Source of the DNA: Steromphala cineraria
Lineage: Eukaryota > Mollusca > Gastropoda > Trochida > Trochidae
Assembly: GCA_916613615.1 (NCBI GenBank)
Contig: OU744735.1
Coordinates: 45,722,468 to 45,786,467 of the forward strand
Length of the DNA: 64,000 nt
Direction: 5' to 3'
Part shown: piece after piece, positions 1 through 9,793 of the stretch
How positions within the stretch are numbered: the first letter of the stretch is position 1
Layout: every line of letters starts with the position of its first letter
Program-made: the position numbers and the translations under genes
The notes under the pieces: generated by a model
Databases searched by the model: none
Seen by the model: the letters and a program-made list of their open reading frames with translations, nothing else
What the model was told of the DNA's origin: nothing

Positions 1-484
1 CCAAATTCGGATTGAAATCCTATCAATCGTATCAATTTCTGCAAATTGTTGTCATTTATTGATTGTTTCTATTTTCAGCGTATTGTAACCTTTAATACAT
101 ATATGATTGAATGAAACGATTTGTGTTTGAAAAATGGCATTACCTTTTTAATGGTCTCTTTCGATGTTACTTGATGTTACTTGCTTCAAGCCGGACTCGT
201 CTCTCATCACTCTGTCCATGGGAAAATGGATGGTACGGCATCCTTTCGCCTCTGTTTCCTGAGAGTTGCTCTTCCTGGAAAGAAAGAATTATTGTTAAGT
301 GTCACACAAAATAAAAATTAAGCATTAGTTACCAAAACCTAATGTAAGTGTGTAAATATCTATGAATACAATTTTTTTCAGTAAATGCTTTGAGCAAGAA
401 ACATTCTCATTTAAAAATCTTAGAAAAACTATCAAAGATGTTGCAATAATTAAGCAGCCTTCCCAAAAATTTGGTAATATTATT
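1..484. other. Unannotated leading sequence
   Basis: AT-rich sequence with short open frames only. No protein motif, splice structure or repeat family was recognised here, apart from possible decayed downstream coding sequence of the adjoining LINE fragment close to base 480. Confidence 0.4.
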
Positions 485-845
485 TCAAAAAGTTACCGAT
501 TTTGCGAACTCTTTGCGATTCAGGTCAAGATAGTCATGAAACCAAAGACCAAGGTATTTGTAAGTATTGCTGTAGTTAATATCATCATTACATACAGTAA
601 ACAGAAACTGGGATCTTGGTTTAGTTGAAAGCCGAAAGTGAACAATCTTAGTTTTATTGACATTTATCTGCAAATGCCATCTGACACACCATTCACCTAC
701 GCAATCTAACATACGTTGCAGACTATGTTCATCTGGAGCAATTAGAGCAATGTCGTCGGCATATAGAAGCAAACTTAGCATATGTTGATAAATATGAATA
801 CCACAATTAAGAGCATTGATTTCGTCAACAAGGTCATAATACTAG
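485..845 (-). pseudogene. LINE reverse transcriptase fragment
   Basis: Reading the minus strand, the frame contains the reverse-transcriptase active-site motif YADD (near base 720) within LLLYADDIALIAPDE. It is followed by a spaced NKTKIVHF and a YKYLGLWF block, the usual order of RT motifs in CR1/jockey-like non-LTR retrotransposons. An upstream stretch resembling the conserved DLVDEINAL segment carries the homology to about base 845. There is no start codon context or complete ORF: it lacks the endonuclease and the 3' part, and reading is lost just below base 485. It is a dead 5'- and 3'-truncated insertion that abuts a dispersed repeat at about 850. The RT assignment is firm; the clade is a guess. 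Confidence 0.85.
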
Positions 846-869
846 ATTAGCGTTAGCAGAGCAGCCCCG

Positions 870-1262
870 AAACTTGGGGTTTCGCCTTACCCTGTTCCGT
901 CTTTAACAGGTCTCACCAAATTGGGTATTTTCTCGTGACCTTGACCATTTACACTCAAGGTCACACAATCAATGAACACATTCCATTGAGTATGACATTA
1001 ATGTAATGAATTAAAGGGTTACAAGTTAAAATAATCAATTTTCTCCATATATGCTGACCTTGCTCTGACCTTGACCTTCAACAGTTCGTACCCAAAACTT
1101 TTTGAAAATTTTGTACTTCAAAAATCTAAACTTCATAGCACAAATAACTTTTCAAGTTATCGTGTTTACAAGGAAATGTGTAGTGACTTTGACCTTGAAA
1201 GTGAACATGTCATAATGATTCCCATTTTCTCCCCACAGAGGCAACTGAGTCATACCTGAGCT
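870..1262 (-). repeat. Dispersed repeat with TGACCT motifs, copy 1
   Basis: Relative to the copies at 42,465-43,560 this stretch is in reverse orientation. It carries TGACCTTGACC-type motifs (near 939 and 1,060-1,080), a block about fast-changing AT sequence, and the tail CCCCACAGAGGCA. Related sequence recurs at 3,810-4,925 and 42,465-43,560, so it is an interspersed element rather than unique regulatory DNA. Confidence 0.6.
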
Positions 1263-2037
1263 CTCCGTTGAGCTTTAGCAACCTGGTTCCCTGGCCTCGT
1301 TCCGCGTGCGCTACAGTAAGGCCATGGTGCTGGCTTGCGATGGCGGCGCGCATAGCAGTGTTTCAAAATGGAGGACACACTAAGAAATGTACTGTATATA
1401 TCTCGTTCTCGCTTTACAGCCACGACATATTGACGACGAACAGCTGTCAAGAATCCAAATTGCATTAGATATCGAAATTGCGTAAGAAATTTCTTTTGTG
1501 GCAAAGGGGGTTTGCTAAACAAAATATTGTTTGCAACCAAGCGATAACCCCGCCCACTCAGGCCACTGATGGATATAAAGTTTCCAGTATGACAGTTCGA
1601 AAATAGAAACAAGTTCTGTTTTCTTCGGGTCATGAAACACTTTTTTCAAATACTGGCAATATAGAATTAAGGCGATTGTGTGAAAATTCCCCAAACGTTA
1701 TCCTATAAACACCTGTCAACGTTGATGTTAAGTACGATGTAGGTCTAATGCTCGCCGTGACTATCTCTGGTAAACCTCCCATCTCATGAACATTGGTTCA
1801 GAATTCATTAATAGGAGTCACCCCATCATAAACCTAGCTTTAACAAATATACTTCCTTTTCATTTCATTTTAATTAACCTTTAATGCACTATCGTGTATT
1901 GAATCTTACTGTTATCATACAAAGCCAAAAATCGTTATTCATAAATTGAATCTAATGCATGATATGCAAGGATTAAATAATAAAAAGTCACGACCTGATG
2001 AAACTAATGGCCTATCAAATCATATGATGAGGGTATG

Positions 2038-2058
2038 CCCCCCCCCCCCCCCCCCCCC
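2038..2058. repeat. Poly(C) tract, 21 bases
   Basis: Uninterrupted run of C (G on the other strand) inside the interior of the 1,215-3,895 inverted-repeat structure. The length is unreliable in most sequencing chemistries. Confidence 0.95.
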
Positions 2059-2239
2059 ATATATATTTAAGCTATACTGCCTATGCACAGCTACTCTGTC
2101 TAGGTATGAAATAATCGATCGATACTATAGAAACTCATTGCACAAATGCGTTATGGTATTCTTTTACAAAACCCGAAATTAGTTTATGCTATATTCTAAT
2201 ATAATTGTTTAAACCAATATAAAAATAGAAAAATCTGTA

Positions 2240-2532
2240 GCTCATCAGGCGTACATTTGATTTTGCTTTAGGGTGTGGCCAATTTAATTCCCCCTTTATG
2301 GTTCTTGAGAAGGAAGGAAATAGGTTTTAAGAGCGTGGCCCATGTGGCCCTTATTAGGGGTCACAGGGCCATCAAAGTTACAATTTATAATCCTCACTAG
2401 GCTAGGAGTCTGTACACCAAGTTCAGCTTTCTAGGTCTTATGATTCTGGAGAAGAACGGACGGACGGACAGACGGACACCGGACACAATGCCATGCCATG
2501 CGCCCATCGGGCCTTACAGGCCAGATGAGCTT
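2240..2532 (+). repeat. Family A tandem-unit element, single-unit copy
   Basis: Starts with a TAGCTCATCAGGC end, holds one copy of the approximately 145-bp unit (AATAGGTTTTAAG ... GGGGTCACAGGG ... GGAGTCTG ... GGAGAAG), then a GGACGGACGGAC run and a closing AGATGAGCTTA. The same order occurs at 41,055-42,432 with seven units and, reversed, at 29,080-29,560. Confidence 0.75.
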
Positions 2533-2928
2533 AAAATTAAATCTTTACATATGGTTAGAAAATAATAACCAAATATCAAAACGGGAACATTAGAATATTT
2601 ACACTTGTTTGACGCAAGCTTTGAAGTTAATATTATTCTTACACTGTCAGTTTTAGAATGTGTGTTATGTACGGAGTACGGTTTACATTAGTACATTAGA
2701 TTTTGCACTCAAGAACAAAGCAGGTTACTTATGTTTGAGGTAAAAGCAATAACTTTCGATATAAGTCTTAAATCACCACTCAAGTACATAAATGATATAT
2801 GAAAAAACAAAATTAATTTGGTGACGAAGAAATTATCAGCTTAGGGTAATGAAACATCGCATTTAAAAAACCTTCCGTACACATATCAACACATTCATTG
2901 AGTGTCTACGAACCCGTCTGCCTCCAAA

Positions 2929-2954
2929 CCCCCCCCCCCCCCCCCCCCCCCCCC
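2929..2954. repeat. Poly(C) tract, 26 bases
   Basis: Second homopolymer C run within the same inverted-repeat interior as the tract at 2,038. Either strand could form G-rich secondary structure; the true length needs read-level checking. Confidence 0.95.
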
Positions 2955-3984
2955 ACTTTTGGTAACATGTTTCTTCTTATCAGAATTAAGTAAGTATTCA
3001 GACACATAAAGTAAAAGAGACATATAAAAAGGAAGGATTTGTGATTGATTTTGTTAGCTTTACTTATCACGACAACATAACTTATAACATTACTTGCGAC
3101 CTTTCATGACAGAAAACAAAATTTGTTTCTATTTTCGAACTGTCATACTCGAAACAGTGAACGAAGCCATCCACTGGTTTTGTTTATAAACTTTATATCC
3201 ATCAGTGTTCTGAGTGGGCGGGGCTATCGCTTGGTTGCAAACAATATTCTGTTTAGCAAAACCCCTTTGCCACAAAAAATATTTGTAACGCAATTTCGAT
3301 ATTTAAGGTAATTTGGATTCTTGACAGCTGTTCGTCGTCAATATGTCGTGGCTGTAAAGCGAGAACGAGATATATCTATGTTCATTTCTTTGCGTGTCCT
3401 CCATTTTGAAACACTGCTATGCGCGCCGCCATCGCACAGCGAGCACCATGGCCTTACAGTAGCGCACGCGGAACGAGGCCAGGGAACCAGGTTGTGAGCT
3501 TTAGTTGAAATTTAAAATCCAGGGGAGGTAATTCTTTCTTTTACAAACCATCGCTTTTTACCCTCTCAGTAATTATTATTTGGTTAATTAGTAAAATAAA
3601 ATTTATCATAAAACAAATAATAATTTACTCAATTATACAACCGTTTCTATCTAATGACAAACCCTATCCATATCTGATTTTCAAGTAGTTTCCCTCTCAC
3701 ACTGTTATTGAAAAATACAGGTAAAGACATAATATTCATGGATATCCAAAAGGTGTTTTCATTGGCTACAAATAAGGGAGATATTTTAAGTAACTACTTT
3801 TTGCCGCTAGGGTAATCTACCGGAACCCCAGGATCTTGGCGTAATGGAACAGAGACTAACTCAGGTATGACTGAGCTGCCTCTGTGGGAAGAGAATGAAA
3901 GATTCCCTGGAAATGTTAACATTTAGACATGTTCAAGACTTCTGAAAAGCTAAATGGGATAAAGTAATTTCCAAGTTAGGTGCA

Positions 3985-4925
3985 TTAACTCATATCACAT
4001 GACCTTGACCTTTGACCTTCAAGGTCACACAAGCATTGAACACTTTTTATTGAGTACAGTATTGAGGATGATATATACTAAGTTAGAGCTTCATAGCACA
4101 AAATCTTTTCAAGTTATCGCGTTTACAAGGAATTCTTAGAGTGATTACGTAGCTCGTGACCTTGACCTTTGACCTTGAAAGTGAACGTGTCAAAATCATT
4201 CCCCCGAGGTATGAGTAGTAAGTTATGAATAAGAGTTCTTGAAAGCTTAGTGGAAAAAAGTTATAGCTAGTAATACGAGTGCGGCGGCGGCGGCGGAAAC
4301 TTCACAAAAACTGACGGGGCTGCTAAATATCAGTGCATTTACTGTTCTTGAGAGCTTCTGCTGGCATAAGATCGGGACCTGCTGCTTTTCCTCGTTTCGC
4401 ACGTGCCACAGAGCGCTCGACTTCTTCACGCGTAACGGCACAATCTAGGTCACTAGTGTCAAACATGGCGTTAGGTGTGACCTCGATAACTGGGTCAACA
4501 TGAGCATACAGGTCACCTGAACAATTAGACTTCACATCATTTACTCTGTCCGCATACAGTGAGCTGTGAGCTAAAATTAAGCATTTTCGCTAAACCATGC
4601 TTAAGTCATGACCTTGCTGTGACCTTGACCTTTGACAGATTGTAGCCGAAACCTTTTCAAATTTTTTTACTTTTCCAAGGATGATATATACTAAGTTAGA
4701 GCTTCATAGCACAAAATCTTTTCAAGTTATCGCGTTTACAAGGAATTCTTAGAGTGAATACATATCTCGTGACCTTGACCTTTGACCTTGAAAGTGAATG
4801 TGTCAAAATCGTTCCCCCGAGGTATGAGTAGAAAGGTATGAATTAGAGTTCTGGAACGCTTAGTGGAAAAAAGTTATAGCTAGTAGCTCTATAGTACGAG
4901 TGCGGCGGCGGCGGCTGCTAATAAA
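3985..4925. repeat. Two tandem copies of the TGACCT dispersed repeat
   Basis: About 3,985-4,320 and 4,590-4,925 are near-duplicates. Shared blocks include AGGATGATATATACTAAGTTAG, TTTTCAAGTTATCGCGTTTAC, a TGACCTTGACCTTTGACCTTG cluster and a CGGCGGCGG run. They are separated by a LINE fragment (4,323-4,535) that has landed inside the family. Confidence 0.7.
4323..4535 (-). pseudogene. LINE RT N-terminal fragment
   Basis: The minus-strand frame contains the EEVERSVARAKRGKAAGPD block followed by LMPAEALK. This matches the conserved start of the reverse-transcriptase domain of LINE elements, where a 'GK..GPD.ipaE.lK' pattern precedes the first RT motif. Only about 70 codons survive, with no catalytic motif. 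It is flanked on both sides by the TGACCT repeat family, so it is an insertion or chimeric end within that repeat. Confidence 0.75.
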
Positions 4926-4949
4926 CTGAAATAATTTACACATGCGCTA

Positions 4950-5580
4950 TGTGACAAACGTACTAGAAGTCCCGCAAAAGATGCCGCAAATGCATTTTGA
5001 CATCATAGTATCAACGTACATGAGTTTGACGGGCCTCATAACCTTTTTCAAAGACAAGATATATCAAATATAAAACCATAAATCACCATAAAGGCCTAGA
5101 AATTGTCTTTTAATTGATGTAATTACATGTATATGCACGTCATGGTAAACGCACTAGACGTCCCGCAAAAGATGTCGCAAATAGCACACGGACTTGTAGT
5201 TTTTCAAACTTTTCGCTGATTTAACCACCCTTTTTTGCGGGCGTCATCATTTTTTACACAGACATGCTATTTCAAATCTGAAACTATCAATGTAAAGGCC
5301 TTGAAATTGTCTTTAAATCGGTGTAAGTAACATGTATATTCGCTACATGGCGAACGCGCTAGAAGTCCCGCAAAACATGTCGCAAATACATTTCGACACA
5401 GTAGTATCAAAGTAAATGAGTTTAACGGGCCTCATATTTTTTTTCACAGAAATACAAAAATATCGCCATAACGGCATTGAAATTGTCTTTAAATTGATGT
5501 AAGTTACACGTATATGCGCTTCATGGTGAACGTTCTAGACGTCCCACGTGCACGTCGCAAATAGTACACGGACTTGTAGT
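4950..5580 (+). repeat. Tandem repeat, about 190-bp unit, four units
   Basis: The anchor CTAGA(A/C)GTCCCGCAAAA occurs at 4,963, 5,154 and 5,359 and, degenerate, at 5,535. Each is followed by GCCGCAAAT/GTCGCAAAT and about 100 bp later by TAAAGGCCT(A/T)GAAATTGTCTTT. Spacings are 191, 205 and 176 bp, so the units have diverged by indels. Confidence 0.8.
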
Positions 5581-5603
5581 TTTTCAAACTTCTAGACATT
5601 ATA

Positions 5604-5905
5604 GAGATGCGCAATAAACACTTACCAGGTTTCGCCCTTTCGCACTTTCGCACTTTCGCGATTTCGCACTTTCGCGATTTCGCACTTTCGCACTTTCGCA
5701 CTTTCGTTTCGTTCACGTTTCGCGATTTCGTTTTTTCGTTTCTACCATGTTTCGCGATTTCGCGATTTTGCTTCTCGCACCTTTCGTATTTTTGCGATTT
5801 CGTTTACATGTTTCGCAATTTCGTGTACCTTTTTCGTGATTTCGCGATTCGCTTTGTGTTCGTTTAGCCATTTCGCAATTTCAAGAATTAGTTTTCGCGA
5901 TTTCG
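5604..5905. repeat. TTTCGC octamer array
   Basis: The densest part, about 5,630-5,710, is built from an eight-base unit (C/A)TTTCGC(A/G). Spaced derivatives continue to about 5,905. It begins where the 190-bp tandem repeat ends and is unusually CpG-rich for this AT-rich region. The open frames through it on both strands are a by-product of the repeat, not genes. Confidence 0.85.
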
Positions 5906-6186
5906 CGATTTCGTGTTGATCATTAACGGGAAATAAAAATGGGCCCTCTCGGCCATCATACATAATACTTATACATTTTGCGTGAACCAAAATATGAAAA
6001 TCACCTAATAACACTGTATACTTTAGTTTGCACTAGAAGAAAACGATATTAAGAAATAAACATTATATGATTTGTGTTGCACCAAAATTTTTGTAATGTT
6101 AGGAAAATAAGTCTAGAAATATCCAAAATAATTTGATAATGTTGCATAATTAATTTTTTCATAGATAATATACTTGTTATGGGAAT
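5906..6186. other. Unassigned AT-rich spacer
   Basis: No coding or repeat signal was recognised between the octamer array and the LINE endonuclease fragment. Confidence 0.4.
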
Positions 6187-6640
6187 GATTAAAGGACCTT
6201 TTTATTAGAAATCCAAGGGAAACGTTCCATAGGTAGAAAAATTAGTTTAAAATTGGGGTCAAATCTTGAAACACATTTAAGCCATATAATATCGTCTATA
6301 GAGTCATCTAGAACTTCTATGTCATATCTATTAAGTAAAGAGTTTTTTACCAGTATTCCAACACCTCCAGATCCTGGTTTGGCCAATTTGTGAATATTAT
6401 TTTGATTATTTCCAAACCATGTAAGATTATTCATATTTATTATAATAATAATAATATATTCAACCCAGAGAGTTGTGAGCAGAGTAAGTGTTTATAGTGT
6501 CATTTCTCATCAAAAACGTCTCACAAACCCCAAAGATATCACAGTTTAGATCTCGAATTACAGATTGTTTAAAGTAATTATTAGCTGTATCCCTCCTACC
6601 CCAGCCACATGTATTCCAGACATCCTAACACATCCGTTAT
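6187..6640 (-). pseudogene. LINE endonuclease-domain fragment
   Basis: The minus strand reads a typical start of the apurinic-like endonuclease of jockey/CR1 LINEs. It has GRRDTANNYF, then CDIFGVCETFL with the conserved CET[FH]L motif, then TWFGNN, KPGSGGVGILVKNSLL and DDIIWLKC. Between about 6,425 and 6,465 an ATT/TAA microsatellite expansion brings stop codons into frame, so the ORF is broken. The rest of the endonuclease and the RT are missing. It probably belongs to the same LINE group as the RT pieces nearby; being on the same strand does not prove one insertion. Confidence 0.8.
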
Positions 6641-6817
6641 TCTAAGTTGGGATATCCCATCTTTGTTAACCCTAACCCTGAAATAAATGCAATAAAAAAG
6701 AGTATCCTTCAAAACAGGCAGTGTGTTTAACTGACTCTTTGTAATTGACATAGCACAAAATGCACATGGAAAGCATTCTTCGAAGCGTAAGGTTTTACAA
6801 ATGATAATGGACAAGTC

Positions 6818-7690
6818 ACGTGGTGGTAGTACCCCAAAACCCCTACAACCCATTTCCCCTACAGCTTATAACAACAAAGTTATGGTCCATTGCACTGCTA
6901 ATTTCAAGCCTGATACCTCTGGCAATATTGGACTGGCCCAGAACATAACATACTATATTACTAATATATACATTCTTACATTTAAATTTTGCACGTCATC
7001 TTTACATATCTTTACACATTTACATTTTCATTTTCCACAGACATTGTCCAGTCTTTTACATTTACATATTTACATTTTCAATCTAACAGACAGACATTGT
7101 CCCCTGTGTTTTGGCTATTTATCACATTTAAACAGAATGTAATGTATAGTGTCTTAGATATTACATTGTTTGCATAGATTATTTGGCGCTTTCCCTATTT
7201 TGTGGAGATAAACCCCGTTACAAACATTGTTGAGCCTAAGTCTAGTTATGGCTACGCCAACCCTTAGTAGTGATAGAACTGGGTATGTCCCCAGTTGCCT
7301 TTAAAGTTATTGTAGTATTCACCCGTTGTAATTGATTTAACAATGCTCTTAATTTCTTGTTTAGTAAATGGTATGTTGACATTATTGCTGTGGGCGAGAC
7401 CTGCTTTTGCACTTTAAACTAAACTGTTGTTTCTTTGTTTGAAAAATCTTTCCTTCTCACCAGGTAAGTTTTCTATCTTTAATTCATAATCCATCTCTAA
7501 CTTTAATTCCTGTAATCCCTTCTGCTCAACCACTCGCACAAACAAATCTACTCCATACTTTATCACTTGTTAGGGCGAGTCTTTTTTGCTAGAAAGTAAC
7601 CTCACTGTGTTGTTTTAGCAACATGTAGGGGAACTGGGCTGTAGGGGTAATGGGTTGTAGGTGTTTTGGGATATAATCCACGTGGTTGGT
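6818..7690. repeat. Imperfect inverted-repeat pair enclosing about 0.8 kb
   Basis: The segment at 6,818-6,863 (CACGTGGTGG ... CCCCTACAACCCATTTCCCC) pairs, as an imperfect reverse complement of about 45 bp, with 7,625-7,690. The space between is T-rich with TTTACAT repeats around 6,990-7,090 and no recognisable gene. It could be a non-autonomous element or two unrelated insertions of the same repeat. Confidence 0.4.
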
Positions 7691-7714
7691 GTTGCATCCC
7701 AACTACGGATCTAT

Positions 7715-7781
7715 CCCATCTTAAGATGATATTTGCATCAAAATACAATAGTAAGTGAAGGCACTTAGATACGCAGCTGTA
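7715..7781. mobile_element. Right end of the CAGCTGCG-type MITE
   Basis: Ends CTTAGATACGCAGCTG followed by TA at 7,780-7,781. The inner part (TGATATTTGCATCAAAA ... AGTGAAGG) matches the right terminus of the complete element at 57,529-58,154. The matching left end was not found, so this copy is truncated. Confidence 0.6.
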
Positions 7782-7959
7782 CATGTGGATATGACATGAT
7801 CAATGTCCTAAACCTTTCCCTTGGCTGGAATGTTCAATACTTTTGGAGCATAATTTGTACCAGTACTATAACGAACAAGTCAAAATCTGTAACTAAAAAT
7901 TCTTTGGTATCTATACATTTAATTTGATAATATACCTAACATTTTGGACCCAAAAAAAT

Positions 7960-8364
7960 AGGGATCATGAAGTTTATTGACAATGCCGAATTGTTAATCA
8001 ACACAAGCTGGCAGACTTCTCAATAAGTGCAGTAACACGTGAGAAACAGAACAAAGGGCACATACATACTCGGCATGGCAACCATGTGCCCTAATAATGG
8101 ATAGGCATTTTCGTTGCATGTTCATAACATCCACGGTGTTTTGTTGTGAGAGATTGTTCCAATTTGTCCGAGTGCATTTTCAAGGTCATCAAAAGTCTGG
8201 TTGGTTTGGAAGATGTAAGGGGGATGCTGTAACTGGTCCCAGACATACTCAATGGGATTAAGATTCGGAGACAAAACTCCCTACGTTGAATTGTCTCCGT
8301 TTCAAGGAAATAATTCACCACATTGGCACGGTGTGGACAAGCATTATCATCCATTAAAACGGAT
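7960..8364 (-). pseudogene. Tc1/mariner transposase, C-terminal remnant
   Basis: The minus strand begins MDDNACPHRANVV, the second catalytic Asp block of Tc1-like DDE transposases (MDDNA.PHRA). In the adjacent frame about 30 codons later it carries the NPIEYVWDQL-type block with the third acidic residue. A frame change between those two blocks and stop codons further on make it a pseudogene. The upstream two thirds of the transposase is absent. The coding match stops exactly at a TA next to a terminal-repeat-like CAGCTGCGTATCTTAAG (8,367), suggesting that a second element inserted there. Confidence 0.8.
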
Positions 8365-8758
8365 TACAGCTGCGTATCTTAAGTTTCCAACGATTGTCAA
8401 GGAAACTCCTTGATCCCTAAATTGTTTTATCCAGTATAGTTTTCAGTGTTTTATTCTGCTCATGCTTAATATTTAATGACCGGGTTGTGGACAACGTAAT
8501 TTAGAACTTAATCTTTATAGCTCTTACATTGCATTTATAGGTCTGTATAGATCTAGTCCCGATTCAAGCAAAATCTACTTTTCACATACGTATTTTTATA
8601 TTATATATTTCTCACATTATCTAAGAAACATATTTCCCCTTATTTAGTCCGTTTTAGAGTACTGATTTAAACAAAGAATCAGCATAACCATGATTCATTC
8701 TTTGATCAATATTGAAGATTGGTCGTTTATACACTTAGCTTTTTGTTAATGATAGCAT

Positions 8759-9058
8759 TGGCTATATATTAAGTTAATAGAGTTAAGAATTCCTTTGGAC
8801 AATGGAACGTCCATGAAGATAAACGGATTCTACGAACAGACCGTTGGATCTGGAGAAACCCTTTACTTTGTAGCAGACAAACCTGTGATGACGACGTTAT
8901 GTCGGGATGCCAAACGATACAGTGGCTTCACCGTGGTGGCTCCAGTGTCATCTTACGGTAAACACGTTGCTTTGTATGTTGGTCCTACACGCTTAAAATA
9001 TCAACAAAAAGGTCATCATCAACGTGACAGTATTTCAATAGATTCTTATGTAGAATGA
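8759..9058 (+). CDS. Orphan coding-like stretch, possible exon of a secreted protein
   Basis: An open frame with coding-like composition, unlike the AT-rich surroundings, runs to a TGA at 9,056-9,058. It includes GFYEQTVGSGETLYFVADKP and VVAPVSSYGKHVALYVG, which read like alternating strands of an extracellular beta domain. The style (Y...V.SGE.LYF.ADKPV) recalls IgGFc-binding-type segments, but I cannot assign a family. There is no good ATG start. An AG acceptor-like site at about 8,779 would open the frame, so it is best seen as a terminal exon or an exon relic. No neighbouring exon was identified. Confidence 0.35.
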   Translation, partial: WLYIKLIELRIPLDNGTSMKINGFYEQTVGSGETLYFVADKPVMTTLCRDAKRYSGFTVVAPVSSYGKHVALYVGPTRLKYQQKGHHQRDSISIDSYVE

Positions 9059-9513
9059 AATAACTTTACTCTTTCTCGTTTAGTGTTATTGCTTCTGTAT
9101 CAAACTCTGTAAAGTTCGGGGACAAATTTTCAATTTCTTGTTTGTACCATATCTACTTTTGTGACACTAAACATTTTCAAACTCATTAAAACTATTTGAA
9201 CCTTTCCTTAATGAAAACATCATGAAATGATGAGGAATGTATGTAAATATAAAATTGTTACGCTGAGTTTCTTAATTAACCAAAATAGGAAATATTGATT
9301 ATTAATATAACAATATTCAAAGAACTTATTTTATCAAGTATAATGAAAGATTTCTAGGTACCAAACATAAAAACACGTACAAAACTGGTCAATAATTATT
9401 CGTAAAAGATACCTAATCTCTTGTTTTATTTGAGACGGTACCAAAGAACAGGCGACAATAGTGTCCATGCAAATTTTGAACCTCTTCTGATAGACATTTT
9501 AGCATTTAAATAA
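9059..9513. other. Unassigned spacer
   Basis: AT-rich sequence following the orphan coding stretch; nothing recognised. Confidence 0.4.
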
Positions 9514-9793
9514 CGAAATTGATTAGTTTAAGTAAACCTAGCCTCAATATTACCTGTTACAAACCGATATTGCGTCTAGAAAAGTGTAGTAGAGGGTCGC
9601 GTCAGCCGACCTTTCTGCGACCTGAGACCTTCCAACGCTATACGTGCGAAGGCAGACTATTGTGGCTTGGTAAGATGAGTTGGTCAATTCGATACGTGGG
9701 CTGACGCGACCTTCTACTAGACCTTTCTAGACTCACTATCGGAGTGAAACGGGTAATATTGAGGCTAGGTTTACTTAGACTGCGAAATTGATT
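9514..9793. mobile_element. Foldback MITE with 10-11 bp target duplication
   Basis: Arms of about 80 bp, 9,525-9,610 and 9,700-9,781, are reverse complements (AGTTTAAGTAAACCTAGCC ... GGCTAGGTTTACTTAGACT). The element is bordered by the direct repeat CGAAATTGATT at 9,514-9,524 and 9,783-9,793. Long terminal inverted repeats plus a 9-11 bp duplication are typical of Mutator-like (MULE) non-autonomous elements. The central 90 bp has no gene. Confidence 0.85.

Larger units (their letters stand above)
1215..3895. mobile_element. 2.7-kb element with long imperfect inverted repeats
   Basis: About 370 bp at 1,262-1,630 reappears as reverse complement at 3,110-3,502. Shared landmarks are TGGTTCCCTGGCCTCG, CAAAATGGAGGACAC and GTGGGCGGGG. 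The flanks are also inverted: CCCCACAGAGGCA...ATACCTGAG near 1,230-1,260 pairs with CTCAGGTATGACTGAGCTGCC near 3,850-3,885. The right arm has a short insertion of about 40 bp that the left lacks. No transposase was seen in the interior (about 1.5 kb). This may be a non-autonomous TIR transposon or a palindromic duplication; the outer arms match a second element at 40,262-40,605. The arms contain a CpG-rich GC-box-like stretch. Confidence 0.65.

Noticed and set aside
1250..1633. 127-codon gene on the minus strand
   Set aside because: It lies in the arm of the inverted repeat; its partner arm reads a similar but broken frame, and no domain is visible.
5504..6014. Protein genes on both strands through the TTTCGC array
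   Set aside because: Open frames on both strands are produced by the short repeat; the peptides are low-complexity.
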